Source: Ruminococcaceae bacterium UBA1741
Lineage (GTDB): Bacteria; Bacillota; Clostridia; Oscillospirales; Acutalibacteraceae
Direction of reading: 5' to 3'
Assembly (NCBI GenBank): GCA_002315685.1
Contig: DCHX01000006.1
Coordinates: 1 to 54,818, forward strand
DNA length: 54,818 bases
Shown here: positions 25,006-34,605 of the stretch, in pieces
How the letters are laid out: the number at the start of each line of letters is the position of its first letter
How positions within the stretch are numbered: the first letter of the stretch is position 1
The notes under the pieces: model-generated
Told to the model about the DNA's origin: nothing
What the model saw: the letters and a program-made list of their open reading frames with translations, nothing else
Database searches by the model: none
Program-made: the position numbers and the translations under genes

Positions 25006-26121
25006 ATGGCAAACAAAACCTGCGTTGTAGATTGGAAAACAATTACAAACTTTGTAACCGATGCTTTTGTAGGTTACGGAATACCGAGAGAGGATGCCGA
25101 AATTTGTGCCGATGTTTTGCTTGAATCGGACAAGCGAGGCATCGAATCCCACGGTGTAAACCGCTTTAAGCCGGTTTATCTTGACAGAATCCGTGACGGT
25201 ATTCAAAATCCTGTTACAAACTATGAAATTATCAAAGAAACTCCTACTACCGCTGTTGTTGACGGACACGACGGTATGGGACAGGTTATCGGCTACAAGT
25301 CAATGCAACTTGCTATTAAGAAAGCAAAAGAGTACGGTATGGGTATGGTTGTTGTAAGAAATTCCTGCCACTACGGTATTGCGGGTTACTACGGCACAAT
25401 GGCTACTAAATCGGGCTGTATCGGTATTACCGGAACTAACGCCCGTCCCTCTGTTGCCCCTACCTTCGGTGTTGAGGGTATGTTCGGTACAAACCCTCTT
25501 ACAATAGGTATTCCGACTGACGAAGAATTTGATTTTCTTATTGACTGCGCTTCCTCCATTACCCAAAACGGCAAGGTCGAATATTACGAGCGAATTGAAC
25601 ATGATGTTCCGAAGGGTACTATCGTAGGTCTTGACGGCGAGCCGGTTGAGGGCGATGCGGGTGAGGCTCTTAAAATGATTAGAAACGGCACCGCCGCTCT
25701 TGCTACCCTCGGTGGTATCGGCGAGGCGCTCGGCGGTTATAAGGGCTACGGCTATGCTTTGGCTGTTGAATTTTTATCCGCCGCACTTCAAGACGGAAAT
25801 TACGGCAAAGCACTTGACGGAAAAGACGAAAACGGAAATAAGGCACCTTACCATTTAGGTCATTTCTTTATTGCTATTGACACAAACCATTTTTTAGGCG
25901 AGGATGTTTGCCGTAAAAAGTGCGGAGATATTATCCGTGCAATTCGTGCTTCAAAGAAAGCTCCCGATGCCGAGCGCATTTATACCGCCGGAGAAAAAGA
26001 GTATCTTGTACGACTTGCCCGAAAGGACGGCGTTCCGATTAACGAATCGGTTCAGGCGGAAATTCTCGAAGTTCGTGATAAATTAGGTCTTACACAGTAT
26101 AAATTTCCTTGGGAGGCATAA
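25006..26121 (+). CDS. Ldh2-family malate/L-lactate dehydrogenase
   Basis: The product is 371 residues, the normal size of the Ldh2/YlbC family of NAD(P)-dependent 2-hydroxyacid dehydrogenases, unrelated to classic lactate dehydrogenase. Marks are SDKRGIESHGVNRF (about 42-55), the catalytic histidine in NSCHYGIAGYYG (about 122), and TNARPSVAPTFG. Family members oxidise malate, L-lactate or ureidoglycolate. The malic enzyme gene that follows after 2 bp favours malate as the substrate (inference). Start: AGGAGG about 8 bp upstream. Confidence 0.9.
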   Translation: MANKTCVVDWKTITNFVTDAFVGYGIPREDAEICADVLLESDKRGIESHGVNRFKPVYLDRIRDGIQNPVTNYEIIKETPTTAVVDGHDGMGQVIGYKSMQLAIKKAKEYGMGMVVVRNSCHYGIAGYYGTMATKSGCIGITGTNARPSVAPTFGVEGMFGTNPLTIGIPTDEEFDFLIDCASSITQNGKVEYYERIEHDVPKGTIVGLDGEPVEGDAGEALKMIRNGTAALATLGGIGEALGGYKGYGYALAVEFLSAALQDGNYGKALDGKDENGNKAPYHLGHFFIAIDTNHFLGEDVCRKKCGDIIRAIRASKKAPDAERIYTAGEKEYLVRLARKDGVPINESVQAEILEVRDKLGLTQYKFPWEA

Positions 26122-26123
26122 AA

Positions 26124-27296
26124 TTGGATATTAGGCAGGAATCACTTAAAAAGCATTACGAATGGAACGGAAAAATCGAGGTTGTATCGAGAGTACCCGT
26201 AAACACAAGAGAAGATTTATCCCTTGCGTACACTCCCGGTGTTGCCGAGGCGTGTCTTGAAATAAATAAGGACATAGATAAATCCTACGAGCTTACAAGA
26301 AGAAATAATCTTGTAGCGGTTGTAACCGACGGCACCGCTATTTTAGGGCTTGGCGATATAGGTCCCGAAGCCGGTATGCCGGTTATGGAGGGTAAATGTG
26401 CGCTTTTCAAAGCTTTTGCGGATGTTGACGCTTTTCCGCTTTGCATAAAGAGTAAGGATGTTGACGAAATCGTAAGAACTATATATCTTCTTTCGGGTTC
26501 TTTCGGCGGAATTAACCTTGAAGATATTTCGGCTCCCCGTTGCTTTGAGGTTGAAAAGCGCCTTAAAGAAATTTGCGATATTCCCGTTTTCCATGACGAC
26601 CAGCACGGCACCGCAATAGTTGTTGCCGCCGCACTTATAAATGCCTTAAAGCTTGTAAAGAAAAATATCGGCGAAGTTAAGGTTGTAATAAACGGCGCGG
26701 GTTCTGCCGGTATTGCAATAGGCAAACACCTTATGAACATAGGCGTTAAAAATCTTACTTTTTGCGATAGATTCGGTATAATTTGCGAGGGCGACGAGAA
26801 CAACAACATAGCGCAAGAAGAGGTTTCAAGGGTTACTAATCTTGAACATAAAAAGGGTACTCTTGCCGATGCACTTAAAGGTGCCGATGTATTTGTCGGT
26901 GTTTCGGCTCCAAACCTTGTAAACGAGGAAATGGTAAAGTCAATGGCAAGTGATGCTATTATCTTCCCGATGGCTAATCCTACTCCCGAAATTATGCCCG
27001 ATTTGGCTAAAAAAGCGGGTGCAAGAGTTGTAGGAACAGGTCGCTCCGATTTCCCGAATCAGATAAACAATGTTTTGGCTTTCCCCGGAATCTTTCGCGG
27101 TGCGCTTGATTGCCGAGCAACCTGTATCAACGAGGAAATGAAGGTTGCAACCTCCTATGCTTTGGCTTCTCTTATCCCCGACAGTGAGATAACCGAAGAA
27201 AATATTATCGCCCAAGCACTCGACAAAAGAGTATCCGAGGTTGTGGCAAAAGCAGTTATTAAGACCGCCCGTGAAACAGGGGTTGCAAGAATTTAA
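26124..27296 (+). CDS. NAD(P)-dependent malic enzyme
   Basis: The product is 391 residues, the short bacterial form of malic enzyme. It has the tyrosine in LAYTPGVAE (about 36), the metal/substrate stretch FHDDQHGTA, and the nucleotide fold NGAGSAGIAIGKHL. It decarboxylates malate to pyruvate and makes NAD(P)H. The TTG at 26124 is chosen: GGGAGG lies 7 bp upstream inside the end of the preceding gene and the resulting N-terminus (M)DIRQESLKKHYEW matches the family. Together with the dehydrogenase it makes a small malate-handling operon that could balance pyruvate, malate and oxaloacetate pools and cofactors. Confidence 0.92.
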   Translation: MDIRQESLKKHYEWNGKIEVVSRVPVNTREDLSLAYTPGVAEACLEINKDIDKSYELTRRNNLVAVVTDGTAILGLGDIGPEAGMPVMEGKCALFKAFADVDAFPLCIKSKDVDEIVRTIYLLSGSFGGINLEDISAPRCFEVEKRLKEICDIPVFHDDQHGTAIVVAAALINALKLVKKNIGEVKVVINGAGSAGIAIGKHLMNIGVKNLTFCDRFGIICEGDENNNIAQEEVSRVTNLEHKKGTLADALKGADVFVGVSAPNLVNEEMVKSMASDAIIFPMANPTPEIMPDLAKKAGARVVGTGRSDFPNQINNVLAFPGIFRGALDCRATCINEEMKVATSYALASLIPDSEITEENIIAQALDKRVSEVVAKAVIKTARETGVARI

Positions 27297-27299
27297 TAT

Positions 27300-27620
27300 A
27301 TGGCAAATATAAACGACCTCTTTTGCGGGTTTATTTCATTTTTCAAAAGCAACATTTATCTATGCTTTTATTTGGCGTTTATAAATGTTTTAGCCATAAT
27401 ACTCTATGCCGCCGACAAAATTAAAGCTATCGGAAAATCAAGAAGAATAAGGGTGTCAACCCTTTTGGGTGTTGCTTTTTTAGGTGGCTCTGTCGGTAGC
27501 TTAATATCGGTTTATCTCTTTAACCACAAAACAAGAAAGAAAGCCTTTACGGTTGGAATTCCGCTTATTATAGTTATGCAAATCGCTTTGATATTATTTG
27601 TTGTGTATATAAAAATGTAG
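27300..27620 (+). CDS. Small DUF1294-type membrane protein
   Basis: This is a 106-residue protein with three to four membrane helices and the DUF1294 pattern YAADKIKA..KSRRIRVSTLLGVAFLGGSVGSL and NHKTRKKAF. Function unknown. It starts 3 bp after malic enzyme with only a weak ribosome binding site, so it is probably translated by coupling. No terminator is visible between it and the pyrimidine promoter 33 bp downstream. Confidence 0.85.
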   Translation: MANINDLFCGFISFFKSNIYLCFYLAFINVLAIILYAADKIKAIGKSRRIRVSTLLGVAFLGGSVGSLISVYLFNHKTRKKAFTVGIPLIIVMQIALILFVVYIKM

Positions 27621-27652
27621 AATAAAAAATACCAAAAAACGCTTAAAATTTA

Positions 27653-27681
27653 TTGACATAAATTTGTTTCGGTGGTATAAT
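27653..27681 (+). promoter_or_regulatory. Consensus promoter of the pyrimidine operon
   Basis: A perfect TTGACA (27653-27658) and a perfect TATAAT (27676-27681) are 17 bp apart. Such a strong promoter fits control by attenuation in the 130-nt leader that follows. Confidence 0.85.
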
Positions 27682-27687
27682 CCTTAT

Positions 27688-27721
27688 AGTCTTTAATTCG
27701 ATACGAGATATCGGCAAGATT
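27688..27721 (+). promoter_or_regulatory. PyrR-binding-loop-like RNA hairpin
   Basis: The transcript can form a lower stem AGUCUU/AAGAUU (27688-27693 with 27716-27721), an internal bulge containing UAAUU, and an upper stem CGAUA/UAUCG closed by a GA-rich loop, CGAGA. This matches the shape of PyrR anti-antiterminators, with CUUUAA on the left and GGCAAG on the right. When UMP is plentiful PyrR would bind here and allow the terminator at 27779 to form. The GGCAAG in the right half can instead pair with CUUGCC of that terminator. PyrR itself is not in the window. Confidence 0.55.
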
Positions 27722-27778
27722 TGATACATAGTAAATATTCAAAGCGGTAATACTATCGCCTTTCTTTTGCTACATTCG

Positions 27779-27804
27779 CCTTGCCTGTTTCGGCAAGGTT
27801 TTTT
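27779..27804 (+). terminator. Attenuator terminator in the pyr leader
   Basis: CCTTGCC (27779-27785) pairs with GGCAAGG (27792-27798) around a 6-nt loop and is followed by six T. It stands between the pyr promoter and the pyrC start, so it can only be a conditional terminator. Confidence 0.8.
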
Positions 27805-27821
27805 ATTTGGAGGGAAATAGT

Positions 27822-29042
27822 ATGAAAGCGAAAAATATGACTTTTTCAACCTATTTTAACGAATATCTCCCAAACGAATCATTTATAAACGAGGTAACTG
27901 CCCCTTTTGCCGAATTATTTAATTGTGCAAATTCAAATATTTGTATTTTTCCCGGTTTTTGCGATGTGCATGTGCATTTTCGTGAGCCGGGTTTTTCTTA
28001 TAAAGAAACTGTTTTTTCGGGCTCTTTGGCTGCGGCTCACGGCGGTTATACCGATGTTTTCACTATGCCTAATCTGAAACCCGTGCCCGACTCTCCCGAA
28101 AATCTTAAAATCCAGAAGGAAATTATCGAAAAAGACGGGTTGATAAATATTCACCCATACGGCGCTATTACGAAAGGTCAATTAGGAAACGAGCTTGCCG
28201 ACCTTTACGGTTTGGCAAGTGAGGTTGTGGCGTTTTCGGATGACGGAAAAGGTGTTCAAAGCGAAGAAATGATGAAAAGTGCTATGCAAAAAGCAAAGGC
28301 GCTCGGAAAAATAATCGTAGCCCACTGCGAAGACAACAGTTTGCTTAAAGGCGGTTACATTCACGACGGCAATTACGCAAAAGAGCATAATCACAAAGGC
28401 ATTTGCAGTGAAAGCGAATGGAAACAAATCGAGCGCGACATAAGACTTGCAAAAAAAACCGGTTGCAGGTATCATATTTGCCATATTTCGACAAAAGAAA
28501 GTGTGAATCTTATAAGAGAAGCAAAAAAAGACGGCGTTGATATAACCTGCGAAACGGCGCCTCACTATTTACTTCTTGACGAAAACGATTTAACGGAGGA
28601 CGGAAGATTTAAGATGAATCCTCCGCTTAGGAGCTATGAAGACAGATTAGCACTAATCGAGGGTATTAAGGACGGCACCATTGATATGATAGCCACCGAC
28701 CACGCTCCTCACAGCGAAGAAGAAAAATCCAAAGGCTTAAAGGACAGTGCTTTCGGAATTGTAGGTATTGAAACGGCTTTTCCGCTTCTTTACACATATC
28801 TTGTAAAGAAAAATGTAATAACACTTGAAAAGGTGCTTGAACTGTTATGTATAAACCCACGAAAGCGATTCGGTATTCCTTTTTCCGACAGCTTTACGGT
28901 ATTTGATTTAGAAAGCGAATATAAGATAAATCCGAATGAATTTTTATCAAAGGGCAAAGCGACACCTTTTACCGATACTCTTGTGTCGGGGCGCCCGATT
29001 TTAACCGTTTGTAACCGAAAAATTGTTTATAAATATATGTGA
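27822..29042 (+). CDS. pyrC: Dihydroorotase
   Basis: The product is 406 residues of the type I dihydroorotase group. It has zinc ligands in DVHVHFREPG (about 47-56), HCEDN (about 168), CHISTKES, and ATDHAPHSEEEK. It closes carbamoyl-aspartate to dihydroorotate, the third step of pyrimidine synthesis. The start at 27822 has GGAGGG 7 bp upstream. It is the first gene after the attenuator and is followed by carB after 17 bp. Confidence 0.95.
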   Translation: MKAKNMTFSTYFNEYLPNESFINEVTAPFAELFNCANSNICIFPGFCDVHVHFREPGFSYKETVFSGSLAAAHGGYTDVFTMPNLKPVPDSPENLKIQKEIIEKDGLINIHPYGAITKGQLGNELADLYGLASEVVAFSDDGKGVQSEEMMKSAMQKAKALGKIIVAHCEDNSLLKGGYIHDGNYAKEHNHKGICSESEWKQIERDIRLAKKTGCRYHICHISTKESVNLIREAKKDGVDITCETAPHYLLLDENDLTEDGRFKMNPPLRSYEDRLALIEGIKDGTIDMIATDHAPHSEEEKSKGLKDSAFGIVGIETAFPLLYTYLVKKNVITLEKVLELLCINPRKRFGIPFSDSFTVFDLESEYKINPNEFLSKGKATPFTDTLVSGRPILTVCNRKIVYKYM

Positions 29043-29059
29043 TATACGGAGGCAAAAAA

Positions 29060-32000
29060 ATGAGTAAAAGAACAGACATTAAAAAGGTATTGATTATCGG
29101 CTCGGGACCTATTGTTATAGGACAGGCCGCCGAATTTGACTATGCAGGTACACAAGCTTGTTTAGCCCTTAAAGAAGAGGGTTATCAGGTTATACTTTGT
29201 AACTCTAACCCTGCTACGATTATGACCGACACGGCTATTGCCGATAAGGTTTATATGGAGCCTCTTACTCTTGAATATATCGCAAAGATTTTAAGATACG
29301 AAAGACCTGATGCAATAGTTCCGGGCATAGGCGGACAAACCGGTCTTAATCTTGCTATGCAGCTTGAAAAGAAAGGTATTCTTAAAGAATGCGGTGTTGA
29401 GCTTTTAGGCACATCGGGCGAAAGCATTGAGCGTGCCGAAGACCGTGAGCTTTTCAAGGAAATGTGCGAATCCATAGGAGAGCCGGTTATTCCGTCCGAA
29501 ATCACATATAATCTTGACGAAGCAAAAGATGCCGCTAACCGTATCGGCTACCCAGTTGTTCTCCGTCCTGCATTCACATTAGGCGGTACGGGCGGCGGTT
29601 TTGCCGAAAACGAAAAAGAGCTTGAAGAAATAGGCATTAACGCATTTAAGCTATCCCCCGTTCATCAGGTTTTAATCGAAAAGAGCGTTAAGGGCTATAA
29701 GGAAATCGAATTTGAGGTTATGCGAGACTCTAACGATACCGCAATTACAATATGCGGTATGGAAAACATTGACCCCGTCGGTGTGCATACCGGCGACTCT
29801 GCGGTTGTTGCTCCTATTTTGTCCCTTTCCGAAAAGGACCAAAAAATGCTTAACGACAGTGCTATTAAAATTATTCGTGAGCTTAAAATTTCGGGGGGCT
29901 GTAATGTTCAGTTTGCGCTGAACCCTAATTCGAGCGAATATTATCTTATCGAGGTGAATCCCCGTGTTTCCCGTTCTTCCGCACTTGCATCAAAGGCAAG
30001 CGGATACCCGATAGCAAGAGTTACCGCTAAAATTGCTCTCGGTATGTCGCTCGAAGAAATCGAGGTTGCGGGTGGCAACGCAGGTATTGAGCCTAATCTT
30101 GACTATATTGTTGCTAAATTCCCCCGTTTCCCGTTCGACAAATTTCAGGGTGCGCCTAACGATTTAGGTACACAAATGAAGGCTACGGGCGAGGTTATGG
30201 GTATCGGCTCTACATTATCGGAATGTATTCTTAAATCGGTTCGTTCGCTTGAAACGGGTGTTTGCCACCTTTATCTTTCAAAGTTTGACGATATGCAAAC
30301 AAAGGAAATTTACACTTATCTTTCTTCCTTTAAGTCGGACAACCTTTATGCCGTTGCCGAGCTTTTAAGACGAGGTGAAAAAATCGAAAAAATACACGAG
30401 GTTACTATGATTACCGAGCTTTTCCTTGAAGCCGTTAAGACAATAGTTGATATGGAAAAGTTGCTTGTAGAACGTCCTGAGGATTTGCGCACCCTTAAAT
30501 CCGCAAAGGTTTTGGGCTTTTCGGATAAGTTTATCGCAACGCTTTGGAATGTTCCCGAAAGTCAGGTTGCAAGACTTCGTAAGCAAAATAACATTACCCC
30601 GATTTTCCGTATGGTTGACACTCTTCACACGGGTAAATATATCGCATATCTTTATTCCTCATACATAAACCTAATTGACAGTAAATTCACAAACGAATCC
30701 CGACTTACCGATAAGCGCAAGATAATAACATTAGGTGCGGGTCCTATTCGTATCGGTCAGGGCGTTGAGTTTGACTATTCAACCGTACACGCCGTACAAA
30801 CCATCAAAAAAGAGGGCTATGAAGCAATCATAATTAACAACAACCCCGAAACCGTTTCAACCGACTATACAACCGCCGACAAGCTTTACTTTGAACCGCT
30901 TACAACCGAAGATGTTATGACTATTATCGACTACGAAAACCCGGAGGGTGTAATTGCATCTCTCGGCGGTCAAACGGCTATCAACTTAGCGCAACCCTTA
31001 ATGGACAACGGCGTTAAGATTATCGGTACCGACTGCGAGGCTATTGAGAAAGCCGAAAACCGTGATAGCTTTGAAAAGATTTTACTTGACCTTAATATCC
31101 CTCAGCCAAAGGGCAAGGCCGTAACAAAAATAGAGGACGGTGTTAAGGCGGCAAGTGAAATCGGCTACCCCGTTTTAGTTCGCCCGTCATTCGTGCTCGG
31201 CGGTCGTGCTATGCAAATTGTTGCTAACGAGGAACAGCTTCGCCACTACCTTAAAACCGCAGTTGAAATTGATGTTGACAAGCCTGTTTTAGTTGATAAA
31301 TATATCCAAGGCAAAGAGGTTGAGGTTGACGCAATTTGTGATGGCAGAGATGTATTTGTACCGGGCATTATGGAGCTTGTTGAGCGTACGGGCATCCACT
31401 CGGGCGACTCTATAAGCGTTTACCCGACATTCAGCATTTCAAACAAGGTAAAGGGCACCATTTTACAGTACGCCAAAAAATTAGGTCTCGGAATAGGCAT
31501 TATCGGTCTTTACAATATTCAGTTTATCGTGGATAACGAGGAAAATGTCTATATAATCGAGGTTAATCCCCGTTCTTCCCGTACCGTTCCGTTCCTTTCA
31601 AAATCAACCGGTTACAGTCTTGCGGATATTGCGACTGAAATTATTTTAGGAAAATCCTTAAAGGAGCTTGGATTCTTTGACATTTATCCCGAAGAAAAGG
31701 ACAGATATTATGTTAAGGTTCCGGTTTTCTCTTTTAACAAGATAAAAGGTCTTGATGCTTATCTTTCGCCCGAAATGAAATCAACGGGAGAAGCTATCGG
31801 CTATGACGATAAGCTTAACCGCGCACTTTATAAGGCACTTCAAGCATCCGGCACCCACCTGCAAAACTACGGCACCGTTTTTGTTACCGTTTCGGGAAAA
31901 GACAAGGAGGAGGCTTTACCGCTTATCAGAAGATTTTACAATTTAGGCTTTAATATTGAGGCTACTTTCGGTACTGCCGAATTCTTAAAATCCAACGGTA

Positions 32001-32251
32001 TCAGAACGCACATTCTTAAAAAGATAAGCGAGGACGCAGATGAAATCCCGAACGCAATAAGACAAGGCCATATTGCTTATGTTATCAACACAAGAGATAT
32101 AGGCTCTCAAACACAGGAAACGGACGGTATGAGCATTAGAAGACTTGCTACCGAAAACAATGTTACAATGTTTACTTCTCTTGATACCGTAAAGGTTCTT
32201 CTTGATGTACTCGAAGAAACAACCCTTACGATTTCAACCATTGACGCATAA
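29060..32251 (+). CDS. carB: Carbamoyl-phosphate synthase large subunit
   Basis: The product is 1063 residues, full length: two ATP-grasp halves (first from KKVLIIGSGPIVIGQAAEFDY; second from KIITLGAGPIRIGQGVEFDYS, about residue 545) and a C-terminal allosteric domain. It makes carbamoyl phosphate from bicarbonate, ammonia and ATP. The small glutaminase subunit CarA is not in the operon, where it would be expected directly upstream; it must be encoded elsewhere or be shared. Start: ACGGAGGC about 7 bp upstream. Confidence 0.96.
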   Translation: MSKRTDIKKVLIIGSGPIVIGQAAEFDYAGTQACLALKEEGYQVILCNSNPATIMTDTAIADKVYMEPLTLEYIAKILRYERPDAIVPGIGGQTGLNLAMQLEKKGILKECGVELLGTSGESIERAEDRELFKEMCESIGEPVIPSEITYNLDEAKDAANRIGYPVVLRPAFTLGGTGGGFAENEKELEEIGINAFKLSPVHQVLIEKSVKGYKEIEFEVMRDSNDTAITICGMENIDPVGVHTGDSAVVAPILSLSEKDQKMLNDSAIKIIRELKISGGCNVQFALNPNSSEYYLIEVNPRVSRSSALASKASGYPIARVTAKIALGMSLEEIEVAGGNAGIEPNLDYIVAKFPRFPFDKFQGAPNDLGTQMKATGEVMGIGSTLSECILKSVRSLETGVCHLYLSKFDDMQTKEIYTYLSSFKSDNLYAVAELLRRGEKIEKIHEVTMITELFLEAVKTIVDMEKLLVERPEDLRTLKSAKVLGFSDKFIATLWNVPESQVARLRKQNNITPIFRMVDTLHTGKYIAYLYSSYINLIDSKFTNESRLTDKRKIITLGAGPIRIGQGVEFDYSTVHAVQTIKKEGYEAIIINNNPETVSTDYTTADKLYFEPLTTEDVMTIIDYENPEGVIASLGGQTAINLAQPLMDNGVKIIGTDCEAIEKAENRDSFEKILLDLNIPQPKGKAVTKIEDGVKAASEIGYPVLVRPSFVLGGRAMQIVANEEQLRHYLKTAVEIDVDKPVLVDKYIQGKEVEVDAICDGRDVFVPGIMELVERTGIHSGDSISVYPTFSISNKVKGTILQYAKKLGLGIGIIGLYNIQFIVDNEENVYIIEVNPRSSRTVPFLSKSTGYSLADIATEIILGKSLKELGFFDIYPEEKDRYYVKVPVFSFNKIKGLDAYLSPEMKSTGEAIGYDDKLNRALYKALQASGTHLQNYGTVFVTVSGKDKEEALPLIRRFYNLGFNIEATFGTAEFLKSNGIRTHILKKISEDADEIPNAIRQGHIAYVINTRDIGSQTQETDGMSIRRLATENNVTMFTSLDTVKVLLDVLEETTLTISTIDA

Positions 32252-32262
32252 GGAGTTCTTTA

Positions 32263-32997
32263 ATGAAGCAAAGTATTTTTACCGTTATTTCAAATGACGC
32301 TCTAAACAAGAATGTATATAAAACGGTACTTTCGGGAGATACCTCCGATATTACCTCTTGCGGACAGTTTGTAAATATTAAGCTTGAAAATAAATATTTA
32401 AGACGCCCGATTTCAGTATGCGACTATGACGAAAATACCCTTACGGTTATTTATAAGGTTGTAGGTAGCGGTACCGCTCAAATGAGCAAATACGAAAAGG
32501 GCAAAAAGCTCGATATTTTAACGGGACTCGGCAACGGCTACGATAAAACTTTAAGTGGCGACAAACCGCTTTTAATAGGCGGAGGTGTGGGTGTTCCCCC
32601 TCTTTACAAGCTTGCAAAAGACTTAATAACAGACGGAAAAAAAGTAAGTATTATTTTAGGCTTTAACACAAAGGACGAGGTTTTTTACGAAAAAGAGTTT
32701 AAGGAATTAGGTGCCGATGTTTTCGTAACTACGGTTGACGGAAGTTACGGAATAAAAGGCTTTGTTACAGACGCTTTTACAGACGATTATTCTTATTTTT
32801 ACACCTGCGGTCCCGAGCCTATGCTAAAAGCGGTGTATGCTAAAACCGATACAAGCGGACAACTGAGCTTTGAAGAAAGAATGGGTTGCGGATTCGGTGC
32901 TTGTATGGGTTGCTCTTGCAAAACGGTTACGGGATATAAGAGAATTTGCAAAGACGGTCCCGTGCTTACAAAGGAGGAAATACTATGGGAAAATTAA
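32263..32997 (+). CDS. pyrK: Dihydroorotate dehydrogenase electron-transfer subunit
   Basis: The product is 244 residues with an FAD-binding part (RRPISVCDYDE, about 47), an NAD-binding part (LLIGGGVGVPPLYKLAK) and a C-terminal 2Fe-2S motif CGFGACMGCSC plus a fourth cysteine in YKRICKDGPV. It passes electrons from dihydroorotate via PyrD to NAD. It overlaps pyrD by 13 bp, consistent with a tight complex of the two subunits. Start: AAGGAG upstream. Confidence 0.95.
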   Translation: MKQSIFTVISNDALNKNVYKTVLSGDTSDITSCGQFVNIKLENKYLRRPISVCDYDENTLTVIYKVVGSGTAQMSKYEKGKKLDILTGLGNGYDKTLSGDKPLLIGGGVGVPPLYKLAKDLITDGKKVSIILGFNTKDEVFYEKEFKELGADVFVTTVDGSYGIKGFVTDAFTDDYSYFYTCGPEPMLKAVYAKTDTSGQLSFEERMGCGFGACMGCSCKTVTGYKRICKDGPVLTKEEILWEN

Positions 32998-33902
32998 GTG
33001 TAAACCTTTGCGGTATAGAGCTTGATAACCCTATTATTCCCGCCTCGGGAACATTCGGCTTCGGCTATGAGTTCGCCGATATTTACGATATAAATATTTT
33101 AGGTACTTTCTCTTTTAAGGGTACTACAAGACAGCCCCGTTTCGGAAATCCTACACCTCGAATTGCCGAATGTAAAAGCGGTATGATAAATGCCGTAGGA
33201 CTTCAAAATCCGGGTGTAGAAAAGGTAATAAGCGAGGAACTGCCCAAGCTTAAAAAATGTTTTTCTAAAAAGGTTATGGCAAATGTCAGCGGATTTTCTA
33301 TCGAAGATTATGCTTACACCTGCGAAAAGCTTGACAAAGAGGATATTGTAGGTTGGATTGAGGTAAATATAAGTTGCCCTAATGTGCACGGCGGAGGAAT
33401 GAGCTTCGGCACCAATCCTAAAAGTGCCGCCAAGGTGGTAAAGGCCGTAAAAAAGGTTACTTCTAAACCGATTATTATAAAGCTTACCCCCAATGTTACA
33501 AGCATTGTCGAAATTGCAAAGGCTTGTGAGGATGCGGGTGCCGACGGCATTAGCCTTATTAACACTATGCTCGGTATGAGAATTGACCTTAAAACCAAAA
33601 AGCCCGTAATCAAAAATATAATGGGCGGATATTCGGGTGCAGGTGTTTTTCCTGTTGCCGTTAGAATGGTGTACGAGGTTGCGAATGCCGTAAATGTCCC
33701 AGTTATCGGACTTGGAGGTGTTGAAACCGCCGAGGATGTAATCGAAATGATGCTTAGCGGTGCTACGGCGGTGCAAGTAGGCTCGGCAAATCTTGTAAAC
33801 CCCTATACCTGCCGTGATATTATCAACGATTTACCTAATGTTATGGAAAAATATCATATTGAAAATTTAAGAGATATAATAGGAGGAGTTAATAATGGGT
33901 AA
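32985..33902 (+). CDS. pyrD: Dihydroorotate dehydrogenase, class 1B catalytic subunit
   Basis: The product is 305 residues with the FMN barrel. The catalytic cysteine of class 1 enzymes is seen in EVNISCPNVHGGG, together with IPASGTFGFG at the N-terminus and GLGGVETAEDV near the phosphate site. PyrK immediately upstream makes this the NAD-dependent class 1B enzyme. The start at 32985 has AAGGAGG 7 bp upstream. It overlaps pyrF by 8 bp. Confidence 0.95.
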   Translation: MGKLSVNLCGIELDNPIIPASGTFGFGYEFADIYDINILGTFSFKGTTRQPRFGNPTPRIAECKSGMINAVGLQNPGVEKVISEELPKLKKCFSKKVMANVSGFSIEDYAYTCEKLDKEDIVGWIEVNISCPNVHGGGMSFGTNPKSAAKVVKAVKKVTSKPIIIKLTPNVTSIVEIAKACEDAGADGISLINTMLGMRIDLKTKKPVIKNIMGGYSGAGVFPVAVRMVYEVANAVNVPVIGLGGVETAEDVIEMMLSGATAVQVGSANLVNPYTCRDIINDLPNVMEKYHIENLRDIIGGVNNG

Positions 33903-34593
33903 GGATGTAATTATTGCCTGCGACTTTGAAAGCGCCGAGAAAACCTACGAGTTTTTAGACAAATTTACCGACAAAAAGCCATTCGTGAAAATCGGTATGG
34001 AGCTTTTTTATGCCGAAGGTCCCGAAATTGTAAGACAAATTAAAAAGCGAGGTCATAAAATCTTTTTAGACCTTAAACTTCACGATATTCCAAACACGGT
34101 TAAAAAATCTATGGCTGTGCTTTCAAATCTTGATGTCGATATTTGTAACCTACACGCAAGCGGTACTGTCAATATGATGAAATCGGCGCTTGAAGGTCTT
34201 ACCCGTAAAGACGGAAGCCGTCCGCTTCTTATTGCGGTTACTCAGCTTACCTCAACCGACCAAGAAAGTATGGAAAAAGACCTGCTTATCAAAGAAAAAA
34301 TCGAGGATGTTGTTATCCACTATGCAAAAAACGCAAAGCTTGCCGGGCTTGACGGCGTAGTTTGTTCCCCTCTTGAAGCAGGAAAGGTGCACGAAAACTG
34401 CGGTAATGACTTTTTAACGGTTACTCCGGGTGTTCGTTTTGCAGACGGCGATATAGGCGACCAAAAACGAGTTATGACACCCGCCGAGGCTAAAAAAATC
34501 GGCTCGGATTATATTGTTGTCGGAAGACCTATTACCGCTTCAAGCGACCCTGTTTCTGCGTATAATCGCTGTGTAAATGAATTTGTAGATTAA
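33895..34593 (+). CDS. pyrF: Orotidine 5'-phosphate decarboxylase
   Basis: The product is 232 residues with the catalytic DLKLHDIPNTV motif (about 60-70) and the C-terminal phosphate loop DYIVVGRPIT. It converts OMP to UMP, the last step. AGGAGG precedes the start inside the end of pyrD. The length is usual for the bacterial group I enzyme. Confidence 0.95.
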   Translation: MGKDVIIACDFESAEKTYEFLDKFTDKKPFVKIGMELFYAEGPEIVRQIKKRGHKIFLDLKLHDIPNTVKKSMAVLSNLDVDICNLHASGTVNMMKSALEGLTRKDGSRPLLIAVTQLTSTDQESMEKDLLIKEKIEDVVIHYAKNAKLAGLDGVVCSPLEAGKVHENCGNDFLTVTPGVRFADGDIGDQKRVMTPAEAKKIGSDYIVVGRPITASSDPVSAYNRCVNEFVD

Positions 34594-34605
34594 GGAGAAA
34601 ACATT

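Noticed and set aside
26285..26809. 174-codon frame antisense to malic enzyme
   Set aside because: Shadow of a well-supported gene; Ser/Pro-rich composition typical of antisense reading.
33099..33776. 225-codon frame antisense to pyrD
   Set aside because: The plus strand encodes an unmistakable PyrD; the antisense product has no domain.
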